NCBI GenBank assembly: GCA_025458585.1
Contig: JALOSD010000020.1
Coordinates: 1 to 26,059, forward strand
Direction of reading: 5' to 3'
DNA: 26,059 bases
Source of the DNA: Burkholderiaceae bacterium
GTDB lineage: Bacteria; Pseudomonadota; Gammaproteobacteria; Burkholderiales; Burkholderiaceae_C
In this document: positions 16,876-22,681 of the stretch, in pieces
How positions within the stretch are numbered: the first letter of the stretch is position 1
Layout: every line of letters begins with the position of its first letter
Translations under genes and position numbers: made by a program
Notes under the pieces: generated by a model
Told to the model about the DNA's origin: nothing
The model's database searches: none
What the model saw: only the letters and a program-made list of their open reading frames with translations

Positions 16876-17187
16876 TCAGTAGCCCGTCGTCATCGCCTCG
16901 ACGTCGACCGTGACCACCGGCCGGTCGAGCGCGCCGACCGCGGCGCGCGCGAAGTCGAGCGCGAACGCGTGGTCGGCGAAGCCGGCCGGGCCGACCGCGG
17001 CGGCGACCGCGAGCAGCTTGTCGGCGGTCAGCACCTTGCCGCTCGCGCGCTGCAGCGTGCAGTCGTTCTTGACGAACTGCTCGTCGAGCCACGCGCGGGC
17101 GGCCTGCGCCGGCATCGGGTCGGCGTCGTGCAACGGGATCTCGAACTCGTCGCGGTCGGAAAAGCGGACCAGCACCTCGCTGCGCAT
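16876..17187 (-). CDS. Conserved-looking hypothetical protein downstream of aroG
   Basis: A 103-residue protein that I do not recognise. It is hydrophilic and mixed alpha/beta in character: MRSEVLVRFSDRDEFEIPL, then an Ala-rich helix (AQAARAWLDEQFV), an AADKLLAVAAAVGPAG-like helix, and a short C-terminal VVTVDVEAMTTGY strand. No signal peptide, TM segment or Cys cluster is present. It has a proper GAGAGG ribosome binding site 5 nt before the ATG at 17187. It starts 51 bp after the aroG stop on the same strand, so it is probably the second cistron of the attenuated aroG transcript. Coding potential is supported by the ribosome binding site, codon pattern and tight packing between neighbours. 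Confidence 0.7.
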   Translation of the reverse strand: MRSEVLVRFSDRDEFEIPLHDADPMPAQAARAWLDEQFVKNDCTLQRASGKVLTADKLLAVAAAVGPAGFADHAFALDFARAAVGALDRPVVTVDVEAMTTGY

Positions 17188-17238
17188 CGGGGCCTCTCGT
17201 CGGCAGGTGGACCAGCGCGCATCGTAGCGCGCCCGGGT

Positions 17239-18360
17239 TCAGGCGCGGCGCGCCTTCACGGCCTGGCTCAGCACGTCGAGCACCGCGAGCGAGTCGTCCC
17301 AGCCGATGCACGCGTCGGTGATGCTCTTGCCGTAGGCGAGCTGCGCCGGGTCGTCCTTGCCGGCGGCGAACTTCTGCGCGCCGGCGTTCAGGTGGCTCTC
17401 GACCATCGCGCCGACGATGCAGCGGCTGCCGTGGGCGAGCTGCGCGGCGACGTCGCGCACGACGTCGACCTGGCGCTCGTGCTGCTTGGCGCTGTTGGCG
17501 TGGCTGGCGTCGACCATCAGCCGGCAGTCGAGGCCGGCGGCCTCGATCTCGCGGCACGCGGCGGCGACGTGCTCGGCGTCGTAGTTCGGGCCCTTGCTGC
17601 CGCCGCGCAGGATCACGTGGCAGTCCTTGTTGCCCCTCGTCTCGACGATCGCGACCTGCCCGTTCTTGTGCACCGACAGGAAGTGGTGCGGCCGCATCGC
17701 CGCCTGGATCGCGTCGATCGCGATCTTGATGTTGCCGTCGGTGCCGTTCTTGAAACCGATCGGCGCCGACAGCCCCGACGCCAGTTCGCGGTGGACCTGG
17801 CTCTCGGTCGTGCGCGCGCCGATCGCGCCCCAGGCGATCAGGTCGCCGATGTACTGCGGGCTGATCACGTCGAGGAACTCGCTGCCGGCCGGCAGCCCGA
17901 GGCGGTTGATGTCGAGCAGCAGCTGGCGCGCGATGCGCAGGCCCTCGTCGATGCGGAAGCTCTCGTCGAGATAGGGATCGTTGATCAGCCCCTTCCAGCC
18001 CACCGTCGTGCGCGGCTTCTCGAAGTACACGCGCATCACGACTTCGAGCGTGTCGGCGTGGCGGTCGCGCTGCTCCTTCAGGCGGCGCGCGTAGTCCATC
18101 GCCGCCGCCGGGTCGTGGATCGAGCACGGGCCGATGATCACGAGCAGGCGGTCGTCCTTGCCGTGCAGGATGCGGCGGATGCGCTGCCGCGTCTCGACGA
18201 CGAGCTGCTCCATCGGCGTGCCGCGGATCGGGAAGAAGCGGATCAGGTGCTCGGGCGGCGGCAGCGGCGTGATGTCGCGGATGCGCTCGTCGTCGGTCTG
18301 GCTCGTGCGGTCGGGCGGCGCGCTCCAGCCTTCGGTGACGTGGGCGGTCTTGGCGTTCAT
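17239..18360 (-). CDS. aroG: 3-deoxy-7-phosphoheptulonate (DAHP) synthase, class I (AroF/G/H type)
   Basis: A 373-residue enzyme that condenses phosphoenolpyruvate with erythrose-4-phosphate, the first step of the shikimate pathway. The metal-binding Cys lies in GPCSIHDP (C79) and the catalytic Lys in KPRTTVGWKGLINDP (K115), the same 36-residue spacing as C61 and K97 of E. coli AroG. Further landmarks are GLPAGSEFLDVISPQYIGDLIAWGAIGARTTESQ (in parts), GFKNGTDGN, HVILRGG and VDASHANS. The length is slightly above E. coli AroG because of a 15-20-residue N-terminal extension. The ATG at 18360 has AGGAG 8 nt upstream. It is preceded by a Phe-rich leader ORF and an intrinsic terminator, so Phe-dependent attenuation is expected; which amino acid inhibits the enzyme itself cannot be read here. 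Confidence 0.94.
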   Translation of the reverse strand: MNAKTAHVTEGWSAPPDRTSQTDDERIRDITPLPPPEHLIRFFPIRGTPMEQLVVETRQRIRRILHGKDDRLLVIIGPCSIHDPAAAMDYARRLKEQRDRHADTLEVVMRVYFEKPRTTVGWKGLINDPYLDESFRIDEGLRIARQLLLDINRLGLPAGSEFLDVISPQYIGDLIAWGAIGARTTESQVHRELASGLSAPIGFKNGTDGNIKIAIDAIQAAMRPHHFLSVHKNGQVAIVETRGNKDCHVILRGGSKGPNYDAEHVAAACREIEAAGLDCRLMVDASHANSAKQHERQVDVVRDVAAQLAHGSRCIVGAMVESHLNAGAQKFAAGKDDPAQLAYGKSITDACIGWDDSLAVLDVLSQAVKARRA

Positions 18361-18403
18361 GACGGCTTCTCCTGCGGCGGTGTCGGGGCGGTTCGGTGGG
18401 ACG

Positions 18404-18436
18404 AAAAAAAACCGCCGGGGGTCACCCGGCGGTTTT
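18404..18436 (-). terminator. Attenuator terminator in the aroG leader
   Basis: On the minus strand, a perfect 12-bp stem (AAAACCGCCGGG with CCCGGCGGTTTT, 5-nt loop) is followed by a run of eight T's, a textbook intrinsic terminator. It ends about 45 nt before the aroG ATG and lies after the leader-peptide stop (18460). The 5' arm contains CGCCGGG, which can instead pair with CCCGGCG inside the leader ORF (18480-18486), giving a mutually exclusive antiterminator. Confidence 0.9.
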
Positions 18437-18459
18437 CAGGATTCGGTCGGCTCGTTCGT

Positions 18460-18534
18460 TTACGCGCTGTCCTCTCCTGCGCCGGGGCGCCGCGAGAACC
18501 AAAAATACGCAAAGAAGAAAGCGAATCGAGTCAC
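18460..18534 (-). CDS. aroG leader peptide, 24 residues, Phe-rich
   Basis: A short ORF in the aroG leader from the GTG at 18534 to the TAA at 18460. Residues 1-14 read (M/V)TRFAFFFAYFWFS: six Phe, one Tyr and one Trp among residues 4-13, followed by RRPGAGEDSA. Such a run directly before a terminator is the hallmark of ribosome-mediated attenuation: scarcity of charged tRNA-Phe (or Tyr/Trp) stalls the ribosome on the run, frees the CCCGGCG segment just downstream to pair with the terminator 5' arm, and lets transcription reach aroG. There is no good Shine-Dalgarno; a candidate -10 ends 7 nt before the GTG, so the ORF may be translated from a leaderless transcript. Confidence 0.85.
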   Translation of the reverse strand: MTRFAFFFAYFWFSRRPGAGEDSA

Positions 18535-18541
18535 GGGATGG

Positions 18542-18572
18542 AATGTAGCACGCCGGTGCTGCGCCGCGTCAA
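18542..18572 (-). promoter_or_regulatory. Candidate sigma-70 promoter for the aroG leader transcript
   Basis: In minus orientation, TTGACG (18567-18572) serves as -35 and TACATT (18542-18547), preceded by TGC, as an extended -10; spacing is 19 bp, slightly long. Predicted start is near 18535, at the leader GTG. A perfect 14-bp palindrome (18574-18587) lies one base upstream of the -35. Confidence 0.5.
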
Positions 18573-18573
18573 G

Positions 18574-18587
18574 GGCGCTGCAGCGCC
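18574..18587. promoter_or_regulatory. 14-bp perfect palindrome next to the aroG -35 box
   Basis: GGCGCTGCAGCGCC is fully self-complementary. It could be an operator for a dimeric regulator of aroG or a hairpin ending the threonine ammonia-lyase transcript, whose stop lies at 18615 on the same strand. It has no U-tract. Confidence 0.35.
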
Positions 18588-18598
18588 GGCACGACAGC

Positions 18599-18610
18599 GG
18601 GGGGGGGGGG
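18599..18610. repeat. Homopolymer of twelve G (C on the minus strand)
   Basis: A run of 12 G lies between the threonine ammonia-lyase stop (18615) and the aroG promoter. The length is unusual even for GC-rich DNA and is prone to slippage and to sequencing error. Confidence 0.9.
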
Positions 18611-18614
18611 CATA

Positions 18615-19838
18615 TCAGTACCTCGCGGCCTCGAAACCCGCGGCGCGCAGCGCCGCCAGCACCGCGTCGAGGTGCTGCCGGTGTCGCGTCTGCAGCACGA
18701 GTTCGATCTCGACGTTCTGCGCCGACAGCGCCGAGAACGCGCGCTGGTGGTGCACCTCGTCGATGTTGGCGCCCGCTTCGGCGACGACGCTCGTGATGCG
18801 CGCCAGCGTGCCCGGCAGGTCGCGCGCGGCGACGCGGATGCGCGCCAGGCGCCCGGCACGCACCATGCCGCGCTCGATGATCGCGGCGAGCAGCAGCGGG
18901 TCGATGTTGCCGCCGCACAGCACGAGGCCGACGTTGCGGCCGGCGTAGCGCCCCGGCTCCTTCAGCAGCGCCGCAAGGCCGGCGGCGCCGGCGCCTTCGA
19001 CGAGCGTCTTCTCGATCTCGAGCAGCATCAGCACCGCCTGCTCGATGTCGCCCTCGTCGACGAGCACGACGTCGTCGACCAGGCGCTCGACGATGCGCCG
19101 CGTCAGCCGCCCCGGCTCGCCGACGGCGATACCCTCGGCGATCGTGCTCGTGCCGACGGGGTACGCGGTGCCCTTGATCGCGTTGACCATGCCGGGGAAG
19201 CGCACCGTCTGCACGCCGACGATGCGCACGGCGGGGCGCTGCGCCTTCACCGCGGTCGCGATGCCGCCGATCAGTCCGCCGCCGCCGACCGCGATCACGA
19301 GGGTGTCGATGTCGGGCTGCTCGCGCAGCATCTCGAGGCCGATCGTGCCCTGGCCGGCGATCACGAGCGGGTCGTCGAACGCGTGCACGAACGCAAGACC
19401 GCGCTCGTCGGCCAGGCGCAGCGCGTGCTCGCGTGCGGCGTCGAACGAGTCACCGTGCAGCACGATCTCGGCACCGAAGCCGCGCGTGCGCTCGACCTTG
19501 ACGCCCGGCGTGAAGGTCGGCATCACGATCGTCGCCGGCAGGCCGAGTCGCTGCGCGTGGTAGGCCACGCCCTGCGCGTGGTTGCCGGCCGAGGCGGCGA
19601 TCACGCCCTTCGGCGCCGCGCCCGACTCGACGAGCGCGAGCAGCTTGTTCAGCGCGCCCCGTTCCTTGAACGACGCCGTGAACTGCAGGTTCTCGAACTT
19701 GAGGACGATGCGCGCGCCGACGATCTCGCCGAGCGTGCGGCTCTCGACGCACGGCGTGTCGAGCACCTGGCCCGCGATGCGCCGCGCCGCGGCCTCGACG
19801 TCGGCCAGCGTCGGCAGCGCGGCGTCCTCGTTCAGCAC
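18615..19838 (-). CDS. ilvA: Threonine ammonia-lyase with C-terminal ACT domain
   Basis: A 407-residue PLP enzyme that deaminates threonine to 2-oxobutanoate, the entry to isoleucine synthesis or threonine catabolism. The PLP lysine is K58 in TASFKERGALNKL; the substrate loop is SAGNHAQG (83-90) and the phosphate-binding loop GGGGLIGG (185-192). From about residue 328 the ARIRVAARDLPGTLARITSVVAEAGANIDEVHHQRA stretch (in parts) is one ACT domain. The single short ACT and 400-residue length match the 'short' IlvA/TdcB-like form rather than the 514-residue E. coli IlvA with two ACT-like domains. It starts at GTG 19838 with a weak GGGG upstream. Repeat copy B separates it from tldD. Confidence 0.92.
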   Translation of the reverse strand: MLNEDAALPTLADVEAAARRIAGQVLDTPCVESRTLGEIVGARIVLKFENLQFTASFKERGALNKLLALVESGAAPKGVIAASAGNHAQGVAYHAQRLGLPATIVMPTFTPGVKVERTRGFGAEIVLHGDSFDAAREHALRLADERGLAFVHAFDDPLVIAGQGTIGLEMLREQPDIDTLVIAVGGGGLIGGIATAVKAQRPAVRIVGVQTVRFPGMVNAIKGTAYPVGTSTIAEGIAVGEPGRLTRRIVERLVDDVVLVDEGDIEQAVLMLLEIEKTLVEGAGAAGLAALLKEPGRYAGRNVGLVLCGGNIDPLLLAAIIERGMVRAGRLARIRVAARDLPGTLARITSVVAEAGANIDEVHHQRAFSALSAQNVEIELVLQTRHRQHLDAVLAALRAAGFEAARY

Positions 19839-19886
19839 ACTACCCCGGCGACGCGCGTCGTGCCTCGCATACCGCTACGCCTTCGC

Positions 19887-19964
19887 GCGGCCGCCCCGGA
19901 TCCGGCTCCGCCGGTCCGCTGGCGGAGCCCCCTGGGGGGAGGCGCCGAAGGCGCTTCGGGGGTA
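19887..19964 (-). repeat. Structured GC-rich interspersed repeat, copy B
   Basis: On the minus strand it begins 6-8 nt after the tldD stop with TGAATACCCCCGAAGCG and continues through CCTTCGGCGCC, the C-run/G-run arm and CCGGCGGAGCCGG. It shares its layout and most bases with copies A and C, in the same sense orientation relative to the upstream gene. Confidence 0.8.
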
Positions 19965-19970
19965 TTCACT

Positions 19971-21431
19971 TCAGGCGGTGCCTCCGACCGTGAGGCCGTC
20001 GATGCGCAGCGTCGGCTGGCCGACGCCTACCGGCACGCTCTGCCCTTCCTTGCCGCAGGTGCCCACGCCGGTGTCGAGCTGGAGGTCGTTGCCGATCATC
20101 GTGACGTGCTTCAGCGCCTCGGGCCCGTTGCCGATGATCGTCGCGCCCTTCACCGGGTACTGGATGCGCCCGTTCTCGACCCAGAACGCCTCGCTGGCCG
20201 AGAACACGAAGCGCCCGCTCGTGATGTCGACCTGGCCGCCGCCGAAGTTGGTCGCGTACAGGCCCTTCCTGATGCTGGCGACGATCTCGTCGCGCGTCTT
20301 GTCGCCGGCGAGCATGTAGGTGTTCGTCATGCGCGGCATCGGCACGTGGGCGTAGCTCTCGCGGCGGCCGTTGCCGGTGGGCTTGACCTTCATCAGGCGC
20401 GCGTTCGTCGCGTCCTGCATGTAGCCGCGCAGGATGCCGTCCTCGATCAGCACCGTGCGCTGCGTCGCGTGGCCTTCGTCGTCGACGTTCAGGCTGCCGC
20501 GGCGGTCCGGGATCGTGCCGTCGTCGAGCACCGTCACCCCCTTGGCCGCGACGCGCTTGCCGACGCGGCCGCTGAACGCGCTCGAGCCCTTGCGGTTGAA
20601 GTCGCCCTCGAGGCCGTGGCCGATCGCCTCATGCAGCAGGATGCCGGGCCAGCCGGGGCCGAGCACGACCGTCATCTCGCCGGCCGGCGCCGGGCGGCTC
20701 TCGAGGTTCGTCAGCGCGGCGCGCACCGCCTGGTCGACGTAGGCCTCGATCTGCTCGTCCTGGAAGTAGCCGAGGCCGAAGCGCCCGCCGCCGCCGCCGG
20801 TGCCGACCTCGCGCCGGCCGTCCTGCTCGGCGATCACCGTGACCGACAGCCGCACGAGCGGGCGCACGTCGGCGGCGCGCGTGCCGTCGGCGCGGGCGAC
20901 GAGCACGACGTCGTGCTCGGCGGCGACACCGGCCATCACCTGGACGATGCGCGGGTCCTTCGCGCGCGCGAGCTTCTCGACCTTCTCGAGCAGCGCGACC
21001 TTGCTCGCGCTGTCGAGCGTGCCGATCGGGTCGGTCGGCCCGTACAGGGTGCGGCTGGCGGCGGCGCGGCTCTTGCCCACCTTCACCCGCCGGTTCTGGC
21101 CCGCCGCGGCGATCGTGCGCACGGTGCGCGCGGCGTCCATCAGCGCGGCCTCGGACAGATCGTCGGAATACGCGAACGCCGTCTTCTCGCCCGCGATCGC
21201 GCGCACGCCGACGCCCTGGTCGATGCTGAAGCTGCCGCTCTTGACGATGCCTTCCTCTAGGCTCCACGCCTCGTGGCGGGTGAGCTGGAAATACAGGTCG
21301 GCGTCGTCGACGCGGTGCTCGCCGATCAGTGCGAGCGCGCGCGCCAGCGTGGCGTCGCCGAGGCCATACGGTTCGAGCAGCAGCGCCTGCGCGTGCGCGA
21401 GGCGTTCGAGGGTCGGTTCGCGCGAGATCAT
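19971..21431 (-). CDS. tldD: Metalloprotease TldD
   Basis: A 486-residue TldD subunit of the TldD/TldE zinc protease, which processes peptides such as microcin B17 and degrades unfolded peptides. The metal site is HEAIGH (H267, E268, H272), followed by GLEGDFNRKGSSAFSGR-type sequence. The C-terminal block (GTCGKEGQSVPVGVGQPTL, then LTVGGTA) is nearly invariant in the family and shows the 3' end is intact. The ATG at 21431 is chosen because conservation begins with ISREPTL; the in-frame extension to 21515 is rejected. A three-codon ORF (ATG AGG CGA TGA, 21428-21439) overlaps this start. The partner gene tldE/pmbA is not in the window. Confidence 0.94.
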   Translation of the reverse strand: MISREPTLERLAHAQALLLEPYGLGDATLARALALIGEHRVDDADLYFQLTRHEAWSLEEGIVKSGSFSIDQGVGVRAIAGEKTAFAYSDDLSEAALMDAARTVRTIAAAGQNRRVKVGKSRAAASRTLYGPTDPIGTLDSASKVALLEKVEKLARAKDPRIVQVMAGVAAEHDVVLVARADGTRAADVRPLVRLSVTVIAEQDGRREVGTGGGGGRFGLGYFQDEQIEAYVDQAVRAALTNLESRPAPAGEMTVVLGPGWPGILLHEAIGHGLEGDFNRKGSSAFSGRVGKRVAAKGVTVLDDGTIPDRRGSLNVDDEGHATQRTVLIEDGILRGYMQDATNARLMKVKPTGNGRRESYAHVPMPRMTNTYMLAGDKTRDEIVASIRKGLYATNFGGGQVDITSGRFVFSASEAFWVENGRIQYPVKGATIIGNGPEALKHVTMIGNDLQLDTGVGTCGKEGQSVPVGVGQPTLRIDGLTVGGTA

Positions 21432-21510
21432 CGCCTCATTGTAGGGAGGCCACCCCCGCAATGCGACGGCGCGGGCTTCGCGCGACCCGCGACGCATGAA
21501 TCGACGGCAG

Positions 21511-21594
21511 CCCAAGCGGTCGCCGCGGATCCGGCTTCGCCGGTCCGCCTTCGGCGCCCCCTTGGGGGGAGGCGCCGAAGGCGCTTCGGGGGGT
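21511..21594 (-). repeat. Structured GC-rich interspersed repeat, copy C
   Basis: On the minus strand it follows directly on the stop codon of the MipA-like gene (TGA, then ACCCCCCGAAGCG). Hairpin arms are CCGAAG-CGC-CTTCGG, a C6/G5 arm and CCGGC-GAA-GCCGG, ending GCGGCGACCGCTTGGG. Copy A shares the same boundary (TGAAC plus C-run) and a similar far end (CCGCTTGG). Confidence 0.8.
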
Positions 21595-22470
21595 TCAATC
21601 GCTTGCCGGGCGCGACGAGCGCGCGAACGTCCACGCGACGCCGAAGCCGGCGCTCCAGCCCCCGGTCTCGCGCACCAGCGGGCTCGCCTCGTTCGCCGCG
21701 CCGCGCACCGAGTCGAAGCGGGCGAAGCCGAACAGGCGCAGGTCGCGCCCGAGCGTGTGCGATGCCGCGAGGCCGGCGCGCCACGCGATCAGCCCCGCCT
21801 CGGCCTCGTAGGCCGGGCGCTCGACGGTCGCCTCGTCGGCATCGACGCCGTAGAACGTGTCGGCGAGCCGGCGGTCGCCGAACACCGGGCCGAAACGCGC
21901 GCCGAGCTCCCAGCCGCCCGGCAGCGTGCGCTCGTGGACCAGCTCGGGTGCCAGCGACAGGCCCTTGTAGCGCAGGCGGTCCTCGAGGTCGAGCACGGCG
22001 CGCAGCGGCACCTGCAGCCGCCAGGGCGCCTGGCGCCCTGGCGGCGCGTCGACGAGGTTCCACACCAGGCGCGGGCCGACTTCGATCAGCGTGCCGAGGT
22101 CGTCCATGCCGCGGCGCGCCTCGACGTCGTCCGACGACGAGCCGAGCGAGCCGCCAAAGCCGACGTTGAGCTCGAGGCGCGGCGTGCGCCAAGCGCGCAC
22201 GCCGACGTTGTCCTCGTCGGCGCGCAGGATCGGGCCGCGGTAGATCAGGAACGGCAGCGGCAGCGCGCGCCCGACGCGGTCCTCGGCACCGGGGTAGGCG
22301 GGCTGCGTCGCGCCGGCAGCGAGCACGCCGGCTTCCCAGAGCGGCCTGGCTGGCCGTTGCGACGGCGTCGCGTCGCTGGCGCCGGCGCATGCCGCAGCGC
22401 CGAGCGCCCAGGCCCCGACGAGCCGCGCGAGAAGCTTGGTCGGGCGCGGGAGCGGCGGGCGGGCTGGCAT
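21595..22470 (-). CDS. MipA/OmpV family outer-membrane protein
   Basis: A 291-residue predicted outer-membrane beta-barrel. The N-terminus is a signal peptide: positively charged start (PRPTKLLAR), hydrophobic core LVGAWALGAAACAGA, cleavage near residue 31. The mature part opens with LWEAGVLAAGATQPAYPGAEDRV and contains LPLPFLIYRGPILRADEDNVGVR, both characteristic of MipA/OmpV. Alternating strands continue to the terminal GWSAGFGVAWTF. A short ARSSRPASD tail follows the last aromatic residue and ends at repeat copy C. Family members act as MltA-interacting scaffolds or porin-like proteins; the specific role is unknown. The ATG at 22470 lacks a clear Shine-Dalgarno, so the start is the least certain part. 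Divergent from metX. Confidence 0.82.
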   Translation of the reverse strand: MPARPPLPRPTKLLARLVGAWALGAAACAGASDATPSQRPARPLWEAGVLAAGATQPAYPGAEDRVGRALPLPFLIYRGPILRADEDNVGVRAWRTPRLELNVGFGGSLGSSSDDVEARRGMDDLGTLIEVGPRLVWNLVDAPPGRQAPWRLQVPLRAVLDLEDRLRYKGLSLAPELVHERTLPGGWELGARFGPVFGDRRLADTFYGVDADEATVERPAYEAEAGLIAWRAGLAASHTLGRDLRLFGFARFDSVRGAANEASPLVRETGGWSAGFGVAWTFARSSRPASD

Positions 22471-22553
22471 CGGGAGCAGCGGCGGTGACGACGACGCGCA
22501 CGCTAACCGATTCCCATCGCCGGCGCTCGCTGCGAGTCGGGCGACGCGCTGGC

Positions 22554-22559
22554 TATACT
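22554..22559 (+). promoter_or_regulatory. -10 box of the metX promoter
   Basis: TATACT matches the sigma-70 -10 at five of six positions; a -35 at the right distance is poor. Transcription would begin near 22566, a few bases before the riboswitch, as expected for a riboswitch-led transcript. Confidence 0.55.
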
Positions 22560-22569
22560 TGACTTGAAG

Positions 22570-22625
22570 CGCCGATTTGTCCCGGCTTGCGGGCGCTCTA
22601 CAAATGCCGCTAAAACAGGCGCCAC
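22570..22625 (+). promoter_or_regulatory. SAM-II-type riboswitch upstream of metX
   Basis: The hallmark segments of the SAM-II (metA/metX) aptamer occur in order: GATTTGT (22574-22580), GGCTTGC (22584-22590), ACAAAT (22600-22605), which pairs with the first, and CGCTAAA (22608-22614). A pseudoknot can form between GGCGC (22592-22596) and GCGCC (22619-22623), matching the H-type pseudoknot of the class. Together with the metX-metW genes and the terminator directly after, this indicates repression by S-adenosylmethionine. Recognised from memory of the consensus, not by a covariance-model search. Confidence 0.82.
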
Positions 22626-22627
22626 CG

Positions 22628-22668
22628 ACCCGGTGACCGCGTGTGCAGCGGCGCCGGGTTTCGTTTTT
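22628..22668 (+). terminator. Expression-platform terminator between riboswitch and metX
   Basis: ACCCGG (22628-22633) pairs with CCGGGT (22654-22659), with an inner CCGC/GCGG stem, followed by TTCGTTTTT to 22668. It begins 3 nt after the aptamer pseudoknot and ends 13 nt before the metX ATG. This is the expected off-state structure for transcriptional control by SAM. Confidence 0.75.
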
Positions 22669-22681
22669 GGGTCGTTCGTTC

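Noticed and set aside
18672..21260. 862-codon plus-strand frame opposite threonine ammonia-lyase and tldD
   Set aside because: Spans two well-supported minus-strand genes and their spacer; no recognisable protein.
11720..21594. CRISPR array or tandem satellite
   Set aside because: The three similar elements are kilobases apart, differ in length and have no spacer structure; they are interspersed repeats.
22643..22681. Upstream in-frame ATG for metX
   Set aside because: It lies within the riboswitch terminator stem, and conservation starts after the ATG at 22682.
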